Assembly: GCF_000157895.3 (NCBI RefSeq)
Contig: NC_022663.1
Coordinates: forward strand, 1,178,001 to 1,242,000
Reading direction: 5' to 3'
Length of the DNA: 64,000 nt
DNA from: Mycobacterium kansasii ATCC 12478
Lineage (GTDB): Bacteria; Actinomycetota; Actinomycetes; Mycobacteriales; Mycobacteriaceae
Shown: one piece after another, positions 34,634 through 44,276 of the stretch
Position numbering within the stretch: position 1 is the first letter of the stretch
Layout: every line of letters begins with the position of its first letter
The notes under the pieces: generated by a model
Told to the model about the DNA's origin: nothing
Seen by the model: only the letters and a program-made list of their open reading frames with translations
Databases searched by the model: none
Made by a program: the position numbers and the translations under genes

Positions 34634-35890
34634 TCAGACCAGCCGCTCGGTGTGCAACGACACACCGGCGGCCGGGAAGCGAGCCAGCAGCGCGTCACCC
34701 ATCGCGGCGGCCGGGGTCAGCACCCCGTGCAGATCCGAGAGCTTGTCGCGATCGAATGCCAGCGCCAGACCACACTCCCCCAGCAACACCGACGTCGCCT
34801 TGTAACCGGGATCGCCGTCCTGCTTCATGCGCGCCACGTATCGGGCGCCCGAGGTTGTGGTGGTGTAGGTCTCGATCCGGTAGTAGCCACGCTCGCGGGC
34901 CGCCGCGCTCGGGCCGGAGCCCGGCTTGGGCACCAACCGCTGCACCAACCCTTGCGGTAGCAGCCGGAAATATCGGCTGCCCAATCCGGTCGTCACGTTG
35001 CCAACGCCGCTGACCATCGCCGACGCGAGCGGCGCCAGCGGCGACGATCCCAGGCTCATGTGCTCGCTGTACCGGAACCGCCTGCCGTAGGCCCAATCCA
35101 ACAGCGCGTTGCTGCGGCGCACGATCCTGGTATTGGTCGGCGCCATCAGGAACCCGGCCGTCCACAGTCCGCTCAATTCCGGGGCGAGTTGACTGCCGCG
35201 CCGCCATGGCAGATCGGGCTGCGGGCCGAGTTCGGGCTCGGCGGCGCGGTCGGTGCTCAGCGTGTACGGGTCGGCGAATTGCCGACGCAGGTCCGGGTCG
35301 GCGGAGACGGCACGCAGAATCTCCAGCATCGACGCGATAGTGCCGCCGGATAGCCCGCCGGCGAGGGACCGGACCACAAAATGCGTGTCGCCCAGTTCCC
35401 CGGCGCCGTCGTCGTGCGCGGCGTGGTACAGGGCGTACACGCTGAGGTCTGACGGGATCGAGTCGAAGCCGCAGGCATGCACGATCCGGGCACCGGTGTC
35501 GGCAGCCTGCTTGTGGTGCCGATCGATGCTGTCGCGGACAAACGGTGGCTCGCCGGTCAGATCGGCGTAATCGGTGCCGGCGGCGGCGCACGCGGCCACC
35601 AACGGCAGCCCGTAGCGCATATAGGGCCCGACCGTGGTGACGACGACTCGGGTGCGGGATGCCATCTCCTCGAGGGTCGCGGGCGACCCGGCGTCGGCGG
35701 CGACGACCGACCAGGACTGCGCGGGTTCTCCCAACGTGTCGCGAACGGCGAGCAATCGCTCGGTCGACCTGCCGGCCAGCGCGATTCGCGCGTCTCCGCT
35801 GGCTCGAGCCAGGTATTCGGCGGTCAGCTTGCCGACGAAACCCGTGGCCCCGTAGAGGATGATGTCGAATTCACGCGGCGCTGCGGTCAC
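34634..35890 (-). CDS. saccharopine dehydrogenase-like / trans-acting enoyl reductase family
   Basis: About 418 aa, positional match to Rv2449c (419 aa as remembered). Start GTG 35890. N-terminal Rossmann motif (ILYGATGFVGKLTAEYLA), TTVGPYMRYG and HACGFDSIPSDL are typical of the group. Relatives act as trans-enoyl reductases for polyketide lipids; the substrate here is unknown. Confidence 0.88.
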   Translation of the reverse strand: MTAAPREFDIILYGATGFVGKLTAEYLARASGDARIALAGRSTERLLAVRDTLGEPAQSWSVVAADAGSPATLEEMASRTRVVVTTVGPYMRYGLPLVAACAAAGTDYADLTGEPPFVRDSIDRHHKQAADTGARIVHACGFDSIPSDLSVYALYHAAHDDGAGELGDTHFVVRSLAGGLSGGTIASMLEILRAVSADPDLRRQFADPYTLSTDRAAEPELGPQPDLPWRRGSQLAPELSGLWTAGFLMAPTNTRIVRRSNALLDWAYGRRFRYSEHMSLGSSPLAPLASAMVSGVGNVTTGLGSRYFRLLPQGLVQRLVPKPGSGPSAAARERGYYRIETYTTTTSGARYVARMKQDGDPGYKATSVLLGECGLALAFDRDKLSDLHGVLTPAAAMGDALLARFPAAGVSLHTERLV

Positions 35891-35946
35891 GGGCCAGACG
35901 CTACCCGCGGTGCGCGGCCCAGCGCGCATGCGACCCCGAATACGAC

Positions 35947-35974
35947 GGGTGCCGGGCCCGAAGGCCCGGCACCC
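35947..35974 (-). terminator. strong hairpin downstream of rpfE
   Basis: Perfect 12-bp stem GGGTGCCGGGCC / GGCCCGGCACCC with loop CGAA, 31 nt past the rpfE stop. No U-tract follows, as is frequent in mycobacteria. Confidence 0.7.
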
Positions 35975-36004
35975 GGTGTTCGGCTATATCGCCTGGCGGT
36001 GTGG

Positions 36005-36625
36005 TCAGCCGCGACGACCACAGACCGGCCAGGCGCCGATCCCCTGCGAATGCAGTACGTTCTCGGCCACGCGGATCTGCTCCTCACGGCTGGCGCTGGC
36101 CGCCGAGCCTGAACCGCCGTTGGCATGCCAGGTGCTGGAAGTGAACTGCAGCCCGCCGGAGTATCCGTTACCGGTATTGATGGCCCAGTTGCCACCCGAC
36201 TCGCATTGCGCGATGGCGTCCCAGTTCACGCTGTACGCCCGCGGAGCCGGCGGCGGAGGTGGAACGTCGGGGGCCGGCGGCGGCGCCATGTTCGGGTCGA
36301 AGTCCACCGGTTCCGGGGCCGGCGGCGCGGCGTCCGGGGCCGGCCCATCCGGCAGGTCGACCGGCGCGATCACCGCGTCGGGAGCCGCAGGCGGCGGGAC
36401 GTTCGGGTCGAACCCGACGAGCTCTGGAGCCGGTGCGTCGTCCGGGGCGCCGGAAGCAAAGGCGTCCGGGGCCGGAGGCACGTTCGGGTCGAAGTCCACC
36501 GCATCGGGGCCGGGCGCCGCGTTCGGGTCAAGGCCCTCGTCCGCAGCGGCGGTACCGGACGGCACAGTCACGAGCGTCCCTGTGATCGCGGCGACGATGA
36601 GCGTCTTACGGACGTTCTTCAACAT
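36005..36625 (-). CDS. rpfE: resuscitation-promoting factor E
   Basis: 206 aa. Secreted peptidoglycan-cleaving enzyme that promotes growth from dormancy. Signal peptide about 1-28 (cleavage near GTAAADE). Residues 40-128 are an Asp/Ala/Pro-rich linker with three FDPN units (DFDPNVPP, GFDPNVPPP, DFDPNMAPP). The Rpf domain (about 130-206) has catalytic Glu142 in CESGGNW and the conserved Cys near the C-terminus. A strong hairpin follows the gene, and an AT-rich leader region precedes it. Confidence 0.96.
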   Translation of the reverse strand: MLKNVRKTLIVAAITGTLVTVPSGTAAADEGLDPNAAPGPDAVDFDPNVPPAPDAFASGAPDDAPAPELVGFDPNVPPPAAPDAVIAPVDLPDGPAPDAAPPAPEPVDFDPNMAPPPAPDVPPPPPAPRAYSVNWDAIAQCESGGNWAINTGNGYSGGLQFTSSTWHANGGSGSAASASREEQIRVAENVLHSQGIGAWPVCGRRG

Positions 36626-37711
36626 TGTTCCTTTCGCGGTGCGCGCGCGCCAAAGCGAGCCAGCCCACGGCGGTGGGTTGGATGCGATGTCCAGGTGGAA
36701 TTGCTGCTTTGGGACGTGCCGTCTCGTTTCGGCACGACAGCGGAGGGCCCGAGTTGCCCGTCGGGGGTTTCTATGCCCGACTGCTGCGACGGCTGTGCTG
36801 GATCGGTGCCGCCCTCAGCTCCGCTCACACGCGGGATCCGTGGATTCAATTGTGGTCAACTACTGATGCCCGGTTTCGGGCTAAACGCACCGTACGATAA
36901 CGATTTGAATTCGTCATCCCGACCGAAGTGATATTTCGGTTCTATAACGAGCGGATCACGACGCGGTCGCACAATGGTCTACGCAGGTCAAGCGCCTGTT
37001 CATAGCTGCGGTCGGAGCTTCGTGCCTCCGGTGCCACGGTGAGCCGAATCACGTGTATTTTGTGAGCTGCGCCACGTATTTGCCGCTCTTGGTCGCCGGA
37101 CTATTCAACGGATCCGTCGGCAGGTGAACGTGACCCAGCTCATAGCGCACCGCTCCCCGCCATCGCCGGTAGACCTCGCCGCCACGCAGGTCCCGGCGAA
37201 ATCACAATCCCGGAGGACGTCGCGGGGTCGAGAACGCAACTCACAATCAGCGAAAGTGACTTCCCAATAAGGTTTTTCGTGTACGACGACCTCATCGCCG
37301 AGGTCCGGTGCGGTAAGCCGCGCACCACGGCATACCGGCGCCGGCCCAGCCGCTGATTGCACGCGACCGGATGCCTGCCGTTGGCTGCGCTGTTGTTGAT
37401 TTTCTTGCATGGACACACTTACCGACGATGGCAGCGGAACGACTTACTAAGTAGCTGACAGCCGAAATGCACTGTGTTACAACAACATATGGAGGTGCAG
37501 CACAAGGGTGCACGGTTGTCCGTGGCTGAAAATGACCCTAATAAAGAACGAAATTCTACGTATACTAATAACATTTAAATGAGAAAACAGTCAGAAATAA
37601 AATACTACGCCCTCCACAGAAATTCGATTGCGATCGATGGGGAGAACAGACCGACGCAAACCGGGCGCGAATTTTGCAGCCCGTCGCACGGGCACGACAA
37701 AGAGCTAACGG
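36626..37711. other. gene-poor region between rpfE and mobA
   Basis: 1086 nt without a convincing gene. It probably contains the rpfE promoter. A 7-bp hairpin CGTGCCG / CGGCACG lies at 36715-36736, about 90-110 nt upstream of rpfE. The right third is strongly AT-rich (see separate entry). Several open frames of 60-100 codons exist but lack ribosome sites and look like chance frames. Confidence 0.6.
37489..37640. other. AT-rich island with two tiny in-frame ORFs
   Basis: Counting 37531-37610 gives 22 G/C in 80 nt (about 28%) in a genome near 65-67%. On the + strand a 29-codon frame (37489-37578, preceded by no clear Shine-Dalgarno) ends in TAA and is followed at once, in the same frame, by ATG 37579 opening 59 codons to 37758. 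No homology recognised. Possibly a promoter/nucleoid-protein site rather than genes. Confidence 0.5.
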
Positions 37712-38317
37712 TCAGTGCCGAGGCTGTGCGGGTACCCGCAAGTCGGTCGCGGTATTGACATTCGACAGCGCCCCGGAATCCGGCATGACGATCCGTTGAG
37801 CGTCGCAAGCATCGACGAAGGCGCTCATCCTGCGCTCACCGGCGGCAACCAATGCATCAACCCGATCGGCCAACTCGGTCCGGTATACCGCAGCCAAGTA
37901 GTGGCTGCGACCGTCCCACGGCAGCACCACTTCGGCGTTGGTCTGCACCGCACGGCGCACCAGATCATCGATCAATTCGACTGTCAGCAAAGGCATGTCG
38001 ACGGCGCACACGAACGCAAGCCGCGCGCCGGCCGCTGCGGCCGCACGCAAGCCGCGCCCAGTCGCCGGCAACGGACCGAGCCCTCGCACTTCGTCGCGCA
38101 GCACATCAGCCGGCAACGGGGGCAATGGCTGCCCAGGAGCCGCCATCACGAATAACGGGTCGCAGCGCTGTCCGACAACAGCGACCACGTGCTCGACCAG
38201 CGTTGTGGCCCCTCCCGGCAGCGGCAGCGTCGCTTTGTCACGACCCATCCGCCGCGACTCTCCGCCGGCCAAGACGACCCCGGCGAGTGACCCTGCGCCC
38301 GGCACCGGTTCGCCCAC
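37712..38317 (-). CDS. mobA: molybdenum cofactor guanylyltransferase
   Basis: About 201 aa, same length as Rv2453c as remembered. Attaches GMP to molybdopterin. N-terminal nucleotide motif LAGGESRRMGRDKATLP and FVCAVDMPLL (metal Asp) are present. I chose GTG 38317, one nt after the korB stop; a GTG at 38341 is possible. Likely co-transcribed with korAB. Confidence 0.92.
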   Translation of the reverse strand: MGEPVPGAGSLAGVVLAGGESRRMGRDKATLPLPGGATTLVEHVVAVVGQRCDPLFVMAAPGQPLPPLPADVLRDEVRGLGPLPATGRGLRAAAAAGARLAFVCAVDMPLLTVELIDDLVRRAVQTNAEVVLPWDGRSHYLAAVYRTELADRVDALVAAGERRMSAFVDACDAQRIVMPDSGALSNVNTATDLRVPAQPRH

Positions 38318-38318
38318 G

Positions 38319-39410
38319 TCAGCCGACAGTCCAGGTGTCACGCCCGCGGAGCAGCGCTTGCAGCGCGGTGGCGTCGGACGGAACCGCACTCTGGGCGGTG
38401 CTGACCTGTGAACGTGCCGCGTCGTCGTAGGTGGGCCTGCTGATGTGGCGGAAGATTCCGAGCACGGTGTGCTCGAGGTTTTGATCGGACAGCCGAGACA
38501 ACGCGAACGCATACGCCGCGTCGTCGGCGTGCGCGTCGTGCACCACGATGTCCTCGACAGCCACGTCGGCGGTCTTGGCCACGTCGAGGCTGAAGCCAGA
38601 CCTCACGACGCAGTATTCACCGTTGGTGCCGAACACGATGGGTTCACCATGGCGGACGTTGATCACCCGCTCTTCCGCCCCCTCCTTGCGCAGCGCGTCG
38701 AAGGAGCCGTCGTTGAATATCGGGCAGTCCTGCAGGATTTCGACCAGCGCGGCACCGCGGTGCTGGGCGGCAGCGCGCAGCACCTCGGAAAGCCCGGCGC
38801 GGTCGGAATCCAGCGCGCGGCCGACGAACGTCGCCTCGGCACCCAAGGCCAGCGAGACGGGGTTGAATGGAGTATCGAGCGAACCCATCGGGGTCGACTT
38901 GGTGATCTTGCCGACCTCCGATGTGGGTGAGTATTGACCCTTGGTCAGCCCGTAGATCCGGTTGTTGAACAGCAGAACCGTGATGTTGACGTTTCGGCGC
39001 ATTGCGTGAATCAGATGGTTGCCACCGATCGACAACGCATCGCCGTCGCCGGTGACCACCCATACCGACAGGTCCTCGCGGGCCAGCGCCAGCCCGGTCG
39101 CGATTGCCGGAGCGCGGCCGTGGATCGAGTGGAACCCGTAGGTCTCGAGGTAGTACGGGAAGCGGCTGGAGCATCCGATGCCGCTGATGAACACGATGTT
39201 CTCGCGGCGTAATCCGAGTTCGGGCAGAAAGTTGCGAATGGTGTTGAGGATGACGTAGTCCCCGCACCCGGGGCACCAGCGGACCTCCTGGTCACTGGTG
39301 TAATCCTTGGCCTTCTGCGGTTGGTCCGTCGTGGGCACCCGCGAGTTCTTGGTCAAACTCGGGGTTAGCCCGAGGTCTGTGCCCGCCAGGTCGCCGGTCA
39401 CGCTAGTCAT
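38319..39410 (-). CDS. korB: 2-oxoglutarate:ferredoxin oxidoreductase, beta subunit
   Basis: 363 aa. Binds thiamine diphosphate (GDGDALSIGGNHLIHAMRRN...NNRIYGLTKGQYSPT) and an iron-sulfur cluster through Cys in WCPGCGD and GIGCSSRF. With KorA it converts 2-oxoglutarate and CoA to succinyl-CoA with reduced ferredoxin, an alternative TCA step described in mycobacteria. Follows korA by 68 nt. Confidence 0.95.
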   Translation of the reverse strand: MTSVTGDLAGTDLGLTPSLTKNSRVPTTDQPQKAKDYTSDQEVRWCPGCGDYVILNTIRNFLPELGLRRENIVFISGIGCSSRFPYYLETYGFHSIHGRAPAIATGLALAREDLSVWVVTGDGDALSIGGNHLIHAMRRNVNITVLLFNNRIYGLTKGQYSPTSEVGKITKSTPMGSLDTPFNPVSLALGAEATFVGRALDSDRAGLSEVLRAAAQHRGAALVEILQDCPIFNDGSFDALRKEGAEERVINVRHGEPIVFGTNGEYCVVRSGFSLDVAKTADVAVEDIVVHDAHADDAAYAFALSRLSDQNLEHTVLGIFRHISRPTYDDAARSQVSTAQSAVPSDATALQALLRGRDTWTVG

Positions 39411-39478
39411 GAGCGCCGCTCCTCCTCATTGCCTGGTCCCGCGCTGGCGGGCGGCGCCCCACCGGGGCGCGGCGCCGG

Positions 39479-41440
39479 TCATTCGACAGCTCCCGCTCCA
39501 ATGGGGGCCGCCCCCAATTTGGCGACCATCGTCTTGTCTTGCTCAATCTCGGCCAGCGTCCCGCCCAGTGCCGCGCGGATAACTCGGCCGATTTCGTCGG
39601 CCAAGAACGACAACCCTTGCACTTTGGTGACCGATTGAATGTCGACCAGATACTTTCCGCGCAGCACCAGCGCCAACTGGCCCAGGTTCATTTCGGGTGC
39701 AACTACCTGCGGATAACGTCGCAGCACGTCACCCAAGTTCGCCGGCAATGGGCTGAGGTACCGCAAGTGGGCATGCGCGACCTTGATCCCCTTGCGCCGC
39801 GCCCGCCGGCACGCCTCACCGATCGGCCCGTAAGAACTGCCCCAGCCGATCAATAACAGCTCCGCGTCCCCCGTCGGGTCGTCGACCTCGAGGTCGGGAA
39901 CTCGGATTCCGTCAATCTTGGCTTGGCGAATCCGAACCATGAGGTCGTGATTCATCGGCTCGTAGGAGATGGCACCGGAGCCATTGGCAGCTTCCAGCCC
40001 GCCGATGCGGTGCTCCAGACCTGGGGTGCCGGGTATGGCGAACTGACGGGCCAGCGTCTCGGGGTCGCGATTGTACGGCTGGAAGGGCTCGTCCGGTTTG
40101 GCAAACTTGTGCACGATGGGCTCGAAGGTGGTGATGTCGGGAATTCGCCAAGGTTCCGAGCCGTTGGCAATGGCCCCATCGGACAGGACGATCACCGGCG
40201 TCTGGTAGGCGAGAGCGATCCGCACCGCCTCGACGGCGACCTCAAAGCAATCGGCCGGCGACCGCGGCGCAAGCACCGCAACCGGCGACTCACCGTTGCG
40301 GCCATACAACGCCTGCAGCAGGTCAGCCTGCTCGGTCTTGGTGGGCAGGCCGGTCGACGGTCCACCTCGCTGCACATCGATGACGATCAATGGCAGTTCG
40401 GTCATCACGCCCAGGCCTAACGCCTCGGACTTCAGCGAAATACCCGGCCCTGACGTGCTGGTGACACCGATCGCACCGCCGTAGGCCGCGCCCAGGGCCG
40501 CACAGATACCCCCGATCTCATCTTCGGCCTGGAAGGTGATGACATTGAAGTTCTTGTGCTTGGACAGCTCGTGCAGGATGTCGGACGCCGGGGTAATCGG
40601 ATAGCTGCCCAGCACCACCGGAGCATTGGCGAGCTGACCCGCTGCAACGATCCCGTACGCCAACGCAGTGTTTCCCGAGATTTGCCGGTATTCACCGGGC
40701 GGCAAGGCCGCCGCCGGAACTTCGTACGTCGTGCCGAATGCCTCGGTGGTCTCGCCGTAATTCCACCCCGCCTTGAGGGCCAGCACGTTGATCTCCGCGA
40801 TGTCGGGTTTGCGCGCAAACTTCTCTCTGATGAAGTTTTCACTGGTCCGGATCGGCCGGCCGTACATCCACGACAACAACCCCAAAGCGAACATGTTCTT
40901 GGCGCGCTGGCCGTCTTTCTTCGACGCGCCAACGGTTTCCACTGCCGCCAGGGTCAACGTGGTCATCGGCACTGAATGCACGACGTACTCGTCCAATTCG
41001 TCGGACTCCAGCGGATTGGTCACATAGCCGACCTTCATCAAGTTGCGCTTGGTGAACTCGTCCGAATTGGCAATCACCATGCCCCCGCGGGGCAGGTCAC
41101 CGATATTGGCCTTCAGCGCTGCCGGGTTCATCGCGACCAGCACGTCCGGCCGGTCACCGGCCGTCAGGATGTCGTAGTCGGCAATCTGAATCTGAAAGGA
41201 CGAAACCCCGGGCAGGGTGCCCGCCGGGGCCCGGATCTCGGCGGGATAGTTCGGCTGGGTGGCCAGGTCGTTGCCGAATAGGGCCGCTTCTGAAGTGAAC
41301 CTGTCGCCGGTCAGCTGCATCCCGTCGCCGGAGTCGCCGGCGAAACGGATGACGACATGTTCCAGGCGCCGCCGCTCGTGCCGGGCATGCGACGCCACGG
41401 CATGAGACTCTGACTCGGCTCCGCTGCCATTCGGATCCAC
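39479..41440 (-). CDS. korA: 2-oxoglutarate:ferredoxin oxidoreductase, alpha subunit (gamma-alpha fusion)
   Basis: 653 aa; start GTG 41440. The N-terminal gamma domain (FAGDSGDGMQLTGDRF) is fused to the alpha domain (GNTALAYGIVAAGQ, TSTSGPGISLKSEALG). Length equals the M. tuberculosis protein as remembered. Three direct repeats lie just upstream. The MFS transporter gene expected next to it in M. tuberculosis (Rv2456c) is missing. Confidence 0.95.
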   Translation of the reverse strand: MDPNGSGAESESHAVASHARHERRRLEHVVIRFAGDSGDGMQLTGDRFTSEAALFGNDLATQPNYPAEIRAPAGTLPGVSSFQIQIADYDILTAGDRPDVLVAMNPAALKANIGDLPRGGMVIANSDEFTKRNLMKVGYVTNPLESDELDEYVVHSVPMTTLTLAAVETVGASKKDGQRAKNMFALGLLSWMYGRPIRTSENFIREKFARKPDIAEINVLALKAGWNYGETTEAFGTTYEVPAAALPPGEYRQISGNTALAYGIVAAGQLANAPVVLGSYPITPASDILHELSKHKNFNVITFQAEDEIGGICAALGAAYGGAIGVTSTSGPGISLKSEALGLGVMTELPLIVIDVQRGGPSTGLPTKTEQADLLQALYGRNGESPVAVLAPRSPADCFEVAVEAVRIALAYQTPVIVLSDGAIANGSEPWRIPDITTFEPIVHKFAKPDEPFQPYNRDPETLARQFAIPGTPGLEHRIGGLEAANGSGAISYEPMNHDLMVRIRQAKIDGIRVPDLEVDDPTGDAELLLIGWGSSYGPIGEACRRARRKGIKVAHAHLRYLSPLPANLGDVLRRYPQVVAPEMNLGQLALVLRGKYLVDIQSVTKVQGLSFLADEIGRVIRAALGGTLAEIEQDKTMVAKLGAAPIGAGAVE

Positions 41441-41822
41441 GTCTCCGCCTTCCGTCCGTAATCAGGCTTTTAATCAGGCCCTAATCAGGAGAAGCACTCC
41501 GGTGCGGTTTCAGGTTACGCCGTCGGAATGGCTCCCCCACCTCACGTTTTTGTGTCACTGGCGGTATCAAGTATGACACTTGTTCCTGCGCGTTTGGCCG
41601 TCACAGAACCTCGGCGGAGGGCGGTCGATTCGCTAAAAGCCGACGTCAGGGCGGCGACGGTTGCGGTGGCAACCCAAACTGTGGTCTTGGTCACTTTCTC
41701 ACCGACCGCGCTTAGGACCGTCTGAGACCGGTCGATCGTGTCGCAGCTGGGCGATGCGCGGGTACAGAACTGGGTTCGCGACGGGCTCGGTTCGTGGCGT
41801 CGGGGCCCGTACCTTCGCGACG
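41441..41822. other. intergenic region between korA and clpX
   Basis: 382 nt, no supported gene. Holds the korA upstream repeats and a small inverted pair GTGTCA/TGACAC (41552-41579). A 65-codon frame on the + strand is not convincing. Confidence 0.55.
41459..41489. promoter_or_regulatory. three direct TAATCAGG repeats upstream of korA
   Basis: Exact 8-mers at 41459, 41471 and 41482, spaced 12 and 11 nt (about one helical turn), 19-49 nt before the korA start. On the korA strand they read CCTGATTA. Helical phasing suggests a protein binding to one face, but a chance tandem cannot be excluded. Confidence 0.45.
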
Positions 41823-43103
41823 CTAGGCGCTCTTGTCGCGGCGCTCGGAACGGGACGGCTTGCGCGGCACGATCGTCGGCAGCACGTTGTCCTGCACGGT
41901 CTCCTTGGTGACCACCACTTTGGCGACATCGTCGCGGCTGGGGATGTCATACATGACCGGCAGGAGAACTTCTTCCATAATCGCCCGCAAGCCACGAGCA
42001 CCGGTGCCGCGGTGGATCGCTTGGTCCGCGATCGCTTCCAGCGCATCGTCGGTGAACTCAAGCTCCACGCCGTCCATTTCGAAGAGCCGGGTGTACTGCT
42101 TGACCAAAGCGTTCTTCGGCTCGGACAAGATCTTGACCAACGACTCCTTGTCCAGGTTGGTGACCGAGGCAACCACCGGCAGGCGGCCGATGAATTCAGG
42201 AATCAGACCGAACTTGATCAGGTCCTCGGGCATCACTTCGGCAAAGTGGTCGGTGGTGTCGATCTCGGCCTTGGAGCGGACTTCGGCGCCGAAGCCCAAG
42301 CCACGCTTGCCCACCCGCTCGTAGATGATCTTCTCCAGCCCGGCGAATGCGCCCGCGACGATGAAAAGCACGTTGGTGGTGTCGATCTGGATGAACTCTT
42401 GGTGCGGGTGCTTGCGGCCGCCCTGCGGGGGAACCGATGCCTGGGTGCCCTCGAGAATTTTCAGCAGGGCCTGCTGAACACCTTCTCCCGAGACGTCGCG
42501 GGTAATCGACGGGTTCTCGCTCTTGCGGGCGATTTTGTCGACCTCGTCGATATAGATGATGCCCGTCTCGGCGCGCTTGACGTCGTAGTCGGCCGCCTGG
42601 ATCAGTTTGAGCAGGATATTCTCGACGTCTTCACCGACATAACCGGCCTCGGTGAGCGCCGTGGCGTCGGCGATGGCGAACGGCACGTTGAGCATCTTGG
42701 CCAGCGTCTGGGCCAGATAGGTCTTGCCGCAACCGGTCGGTCCCAGCATCAGAATATTGGACTTGGTCAGCTCGACCGGCTCGTGCCGGGAGTCGCGGCT
42801 CTTCTCGCCGGCTTGGATGCGCTTGTAGTGGTTGTAGACCGCGACGGCCAGAGTCCGTTTGGCGGTGTCCTGTCCGATGACGTAGCCCTCGAGGAATTCC
42901 CGGATTTCAACGGGCTTGGGCAGTTCATCGAGTTTCACGTCGTCGGCGTCGGCGAGTTCCTCTTCGATGATCTCGTTGCAAAGGTCGATGCACTCATCGC
43001 AGATGTACACTCCGGGACCGGCGATGAGCTTCTTGACCTGTTTTTGACTCTTCCCGCAGAACGAGCACTTCAGCAGGTCACCGCCGTCTCCTATGCGCGC
43101 CAT
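41823..43103 (-). CDS. clpX: ClpX ATPase, Clp protease specificity subunit
   Basis: 426 aa. Unfolds substrates for ClpP1P2. N-terminal zinc domain Cys13, 16, 35, 38 (CSFC, CDEC), Walker A GPTGCGKT (121-128), Walker B YIDEVDKI, sensor GAR box (RGTGARGLRAI). It is separated from clpP1P2 by mmuM on the other strand, as in M. tuberculosis. Confidence 0.98.
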   Translation of the reverse strand: MARIGDGGDLLKCSFCGKSQKQVKKLIAGPGVYICDECIDLCNEIIEEELADADDVKLDELPKPVEIREFLEGYVIGQDTAKRTLAVAVYNHYKRIQAGEKSRDSRHEPVELTKSNILMLGPTGCGKTYLAQTLAKMLNVPFAIADATALTEAGYVGEDVENILLKLIQAADYDVKRAETGIIYIDEVDKIARKSENPSITRDVSGEGVQQALLKILEGTQASVPPQGGRKHPHQEFIQIDTTNVLFIVAGAFAGLEKIIYERVGKRGLGFGAEVRSKAEIDTTDHFAEVMPEDLIKFGLIPEFIGRLPVVASVTNLDKESLVKILSEPKNALVKQYTRLFEMDGVELEFTDDALEAIADQAIHRGTGARGLRAIMEEVLLPVMYDIPSRDDVAKVVVTKETVQDNVLPTIVPRKPSRSERRDKSA

Positions 43104-43395
43104 GATGGTGAGGGCCTACTTCCTGTTCGCCGTTCGTCTTACCGTGCCGCGTGTACTCCCCGACGCTACCCGCTTGCTGCGGCCCACCGCGACTGTTGGC
43201 GCCGAATAGCGTCTTTGATATTCCTGGGTATTCATAGCCTCGTGTCTGAATGAAACATATAGCCCGACGGCGCCCGGCACTCGTCGAGACGCGCAATCGG
43301 TGTCTCTGGCGTGTCGCGGTCGTGATGCAACCGATGCTCATCAACTGGCACCCGGTGGCGGCCCACACCCCAGGCGACCACCCTACAGTGACGTT

Positions 43396-44274
43396 GTGCG
43401 GTTGGCTGCTGATTCCGTGGTGATCAGCGACGGCGGCCTGGCCACCGAGCTCGAGGCCCGCGGTCATGACCTCACCGATCGGTTGTGGTCGGCGCGGCTG
43501 CTGACCGACGCGCCGCAGGAGATCACCGCGGTGCATGCGGCGTATTTTCGCGCCGGCGCCACGATCGCCACGACTGCCAGCTACCAGGCGTCGTTCGAGG
43601 GATTCGCGGCACACCGGATCGGCCACGACAAAGCGGTAGCGTTGCTGCGCCGCAGTGTCGAACTCGCCGCGAATGCGCGCGACGAGGTCGGCGCGGCCGG
43701 CCTTCTGGTGGCCGCCTCGGTCGGACCCTACGGCGCCGCGCTCGCCGATGGGTCGGAATATCGCGGCCGCTACGGACTCAGCGTCAGGGCACTAACCAAG
43801 TGGCATCGGCCCCGGCTGGAGGTGTTGGCCGCCGCCGGCGCGGACGTGCTGGCAGTGGAAACCATCCCCGATGTCGACGAGGCCGAAGCACTCGTCAACC
43901 TGGTGCGTCAGGTGGGCGTGCCGGCGTGGCTCAGCTACACGATCGAGGGAACCCGAACCCGAGCCGGGCAACCGCTGGCCGACGCGTTCGCGGTGGCCGC
44001 TGGCGTTCCGGAGATCGTCGCGGTGGGCGTCAATTGCTGCGCTCCCGACGATGTATTGGCGGCAATCGCCTGTGCCGACGTGGGCAAGCCGGTGATCGTC
44101 TACCCCAATAGCGGCGAGCATTGGGACAGCCGGCGCCGTGCCTGGGTAGGCCCACGCCGGTTTTCTGGTGAGCTCGCCAGGCAGTGGGTTGCCGCGGGAG
44201 CGCGCATCGTCGGCGGATGCTGCCGGGTGGGGCCGGCCGACATTGCCGAGATCCGGCGGGCTGTCGAGGCCTAG
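43396..44274 (+). CDS. mmuM: homocysteine S-methyltransferase
   Basis: About 292 aa, start GTG 43396. Transfers methyl from S-methylmethionine to homocysteine. Zinc ligands are in VNCCAPDD and GGCCRVGP; the N-terminus has SDGGLATELEARG. It ends 2 nt before the converging clpP2. No methylmethionine permease is present in the window. Confidence 0.93.
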   Translation: MRLAADSVVISDGGLATELEARGHDLTDRLWSARLLTDAPQEITAVHAAYFRAGATIATTASYQASFEGFAAHRIGHDKAVALLRRSVELAANARDEVGAAGLLVAASVGPYGAALADGSEYRGRYGLSVRALTKWHRPRLEVLAAAGADVLAVETIPDVDEAEALVNLVRQVGVPAWLSYTIEGTRTRAGQPLADAFAVAAGVPEIVAVGVNCCAPDDVLAAIACADVGKPVIVYPNSGEHWDSRRRAWVGPRRFSGELARQWVAAGARIVGGCCRVGPADIAEIRRAVEA

Positions 44275-44276
44275 GT

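Noticed and set aside
36715..36736. Hairpin upstream of rpfE as a c-di-AMP riboswitch
   Set aside because: Only one simple stem; the conserved core of that riboswitch class is not visible. It is known for rpfA-type genes, not shown for rpfE.
37579..37758. 59-codon frame in the AT-rich island
   Set aside because: No ribosome site, no homology, and its end runs into mobA. Kept only as an observation about the island.
41528..41725. 65-codon frame between korA and clpX
   Set aside because: No ribosome site and no recognisable feature.
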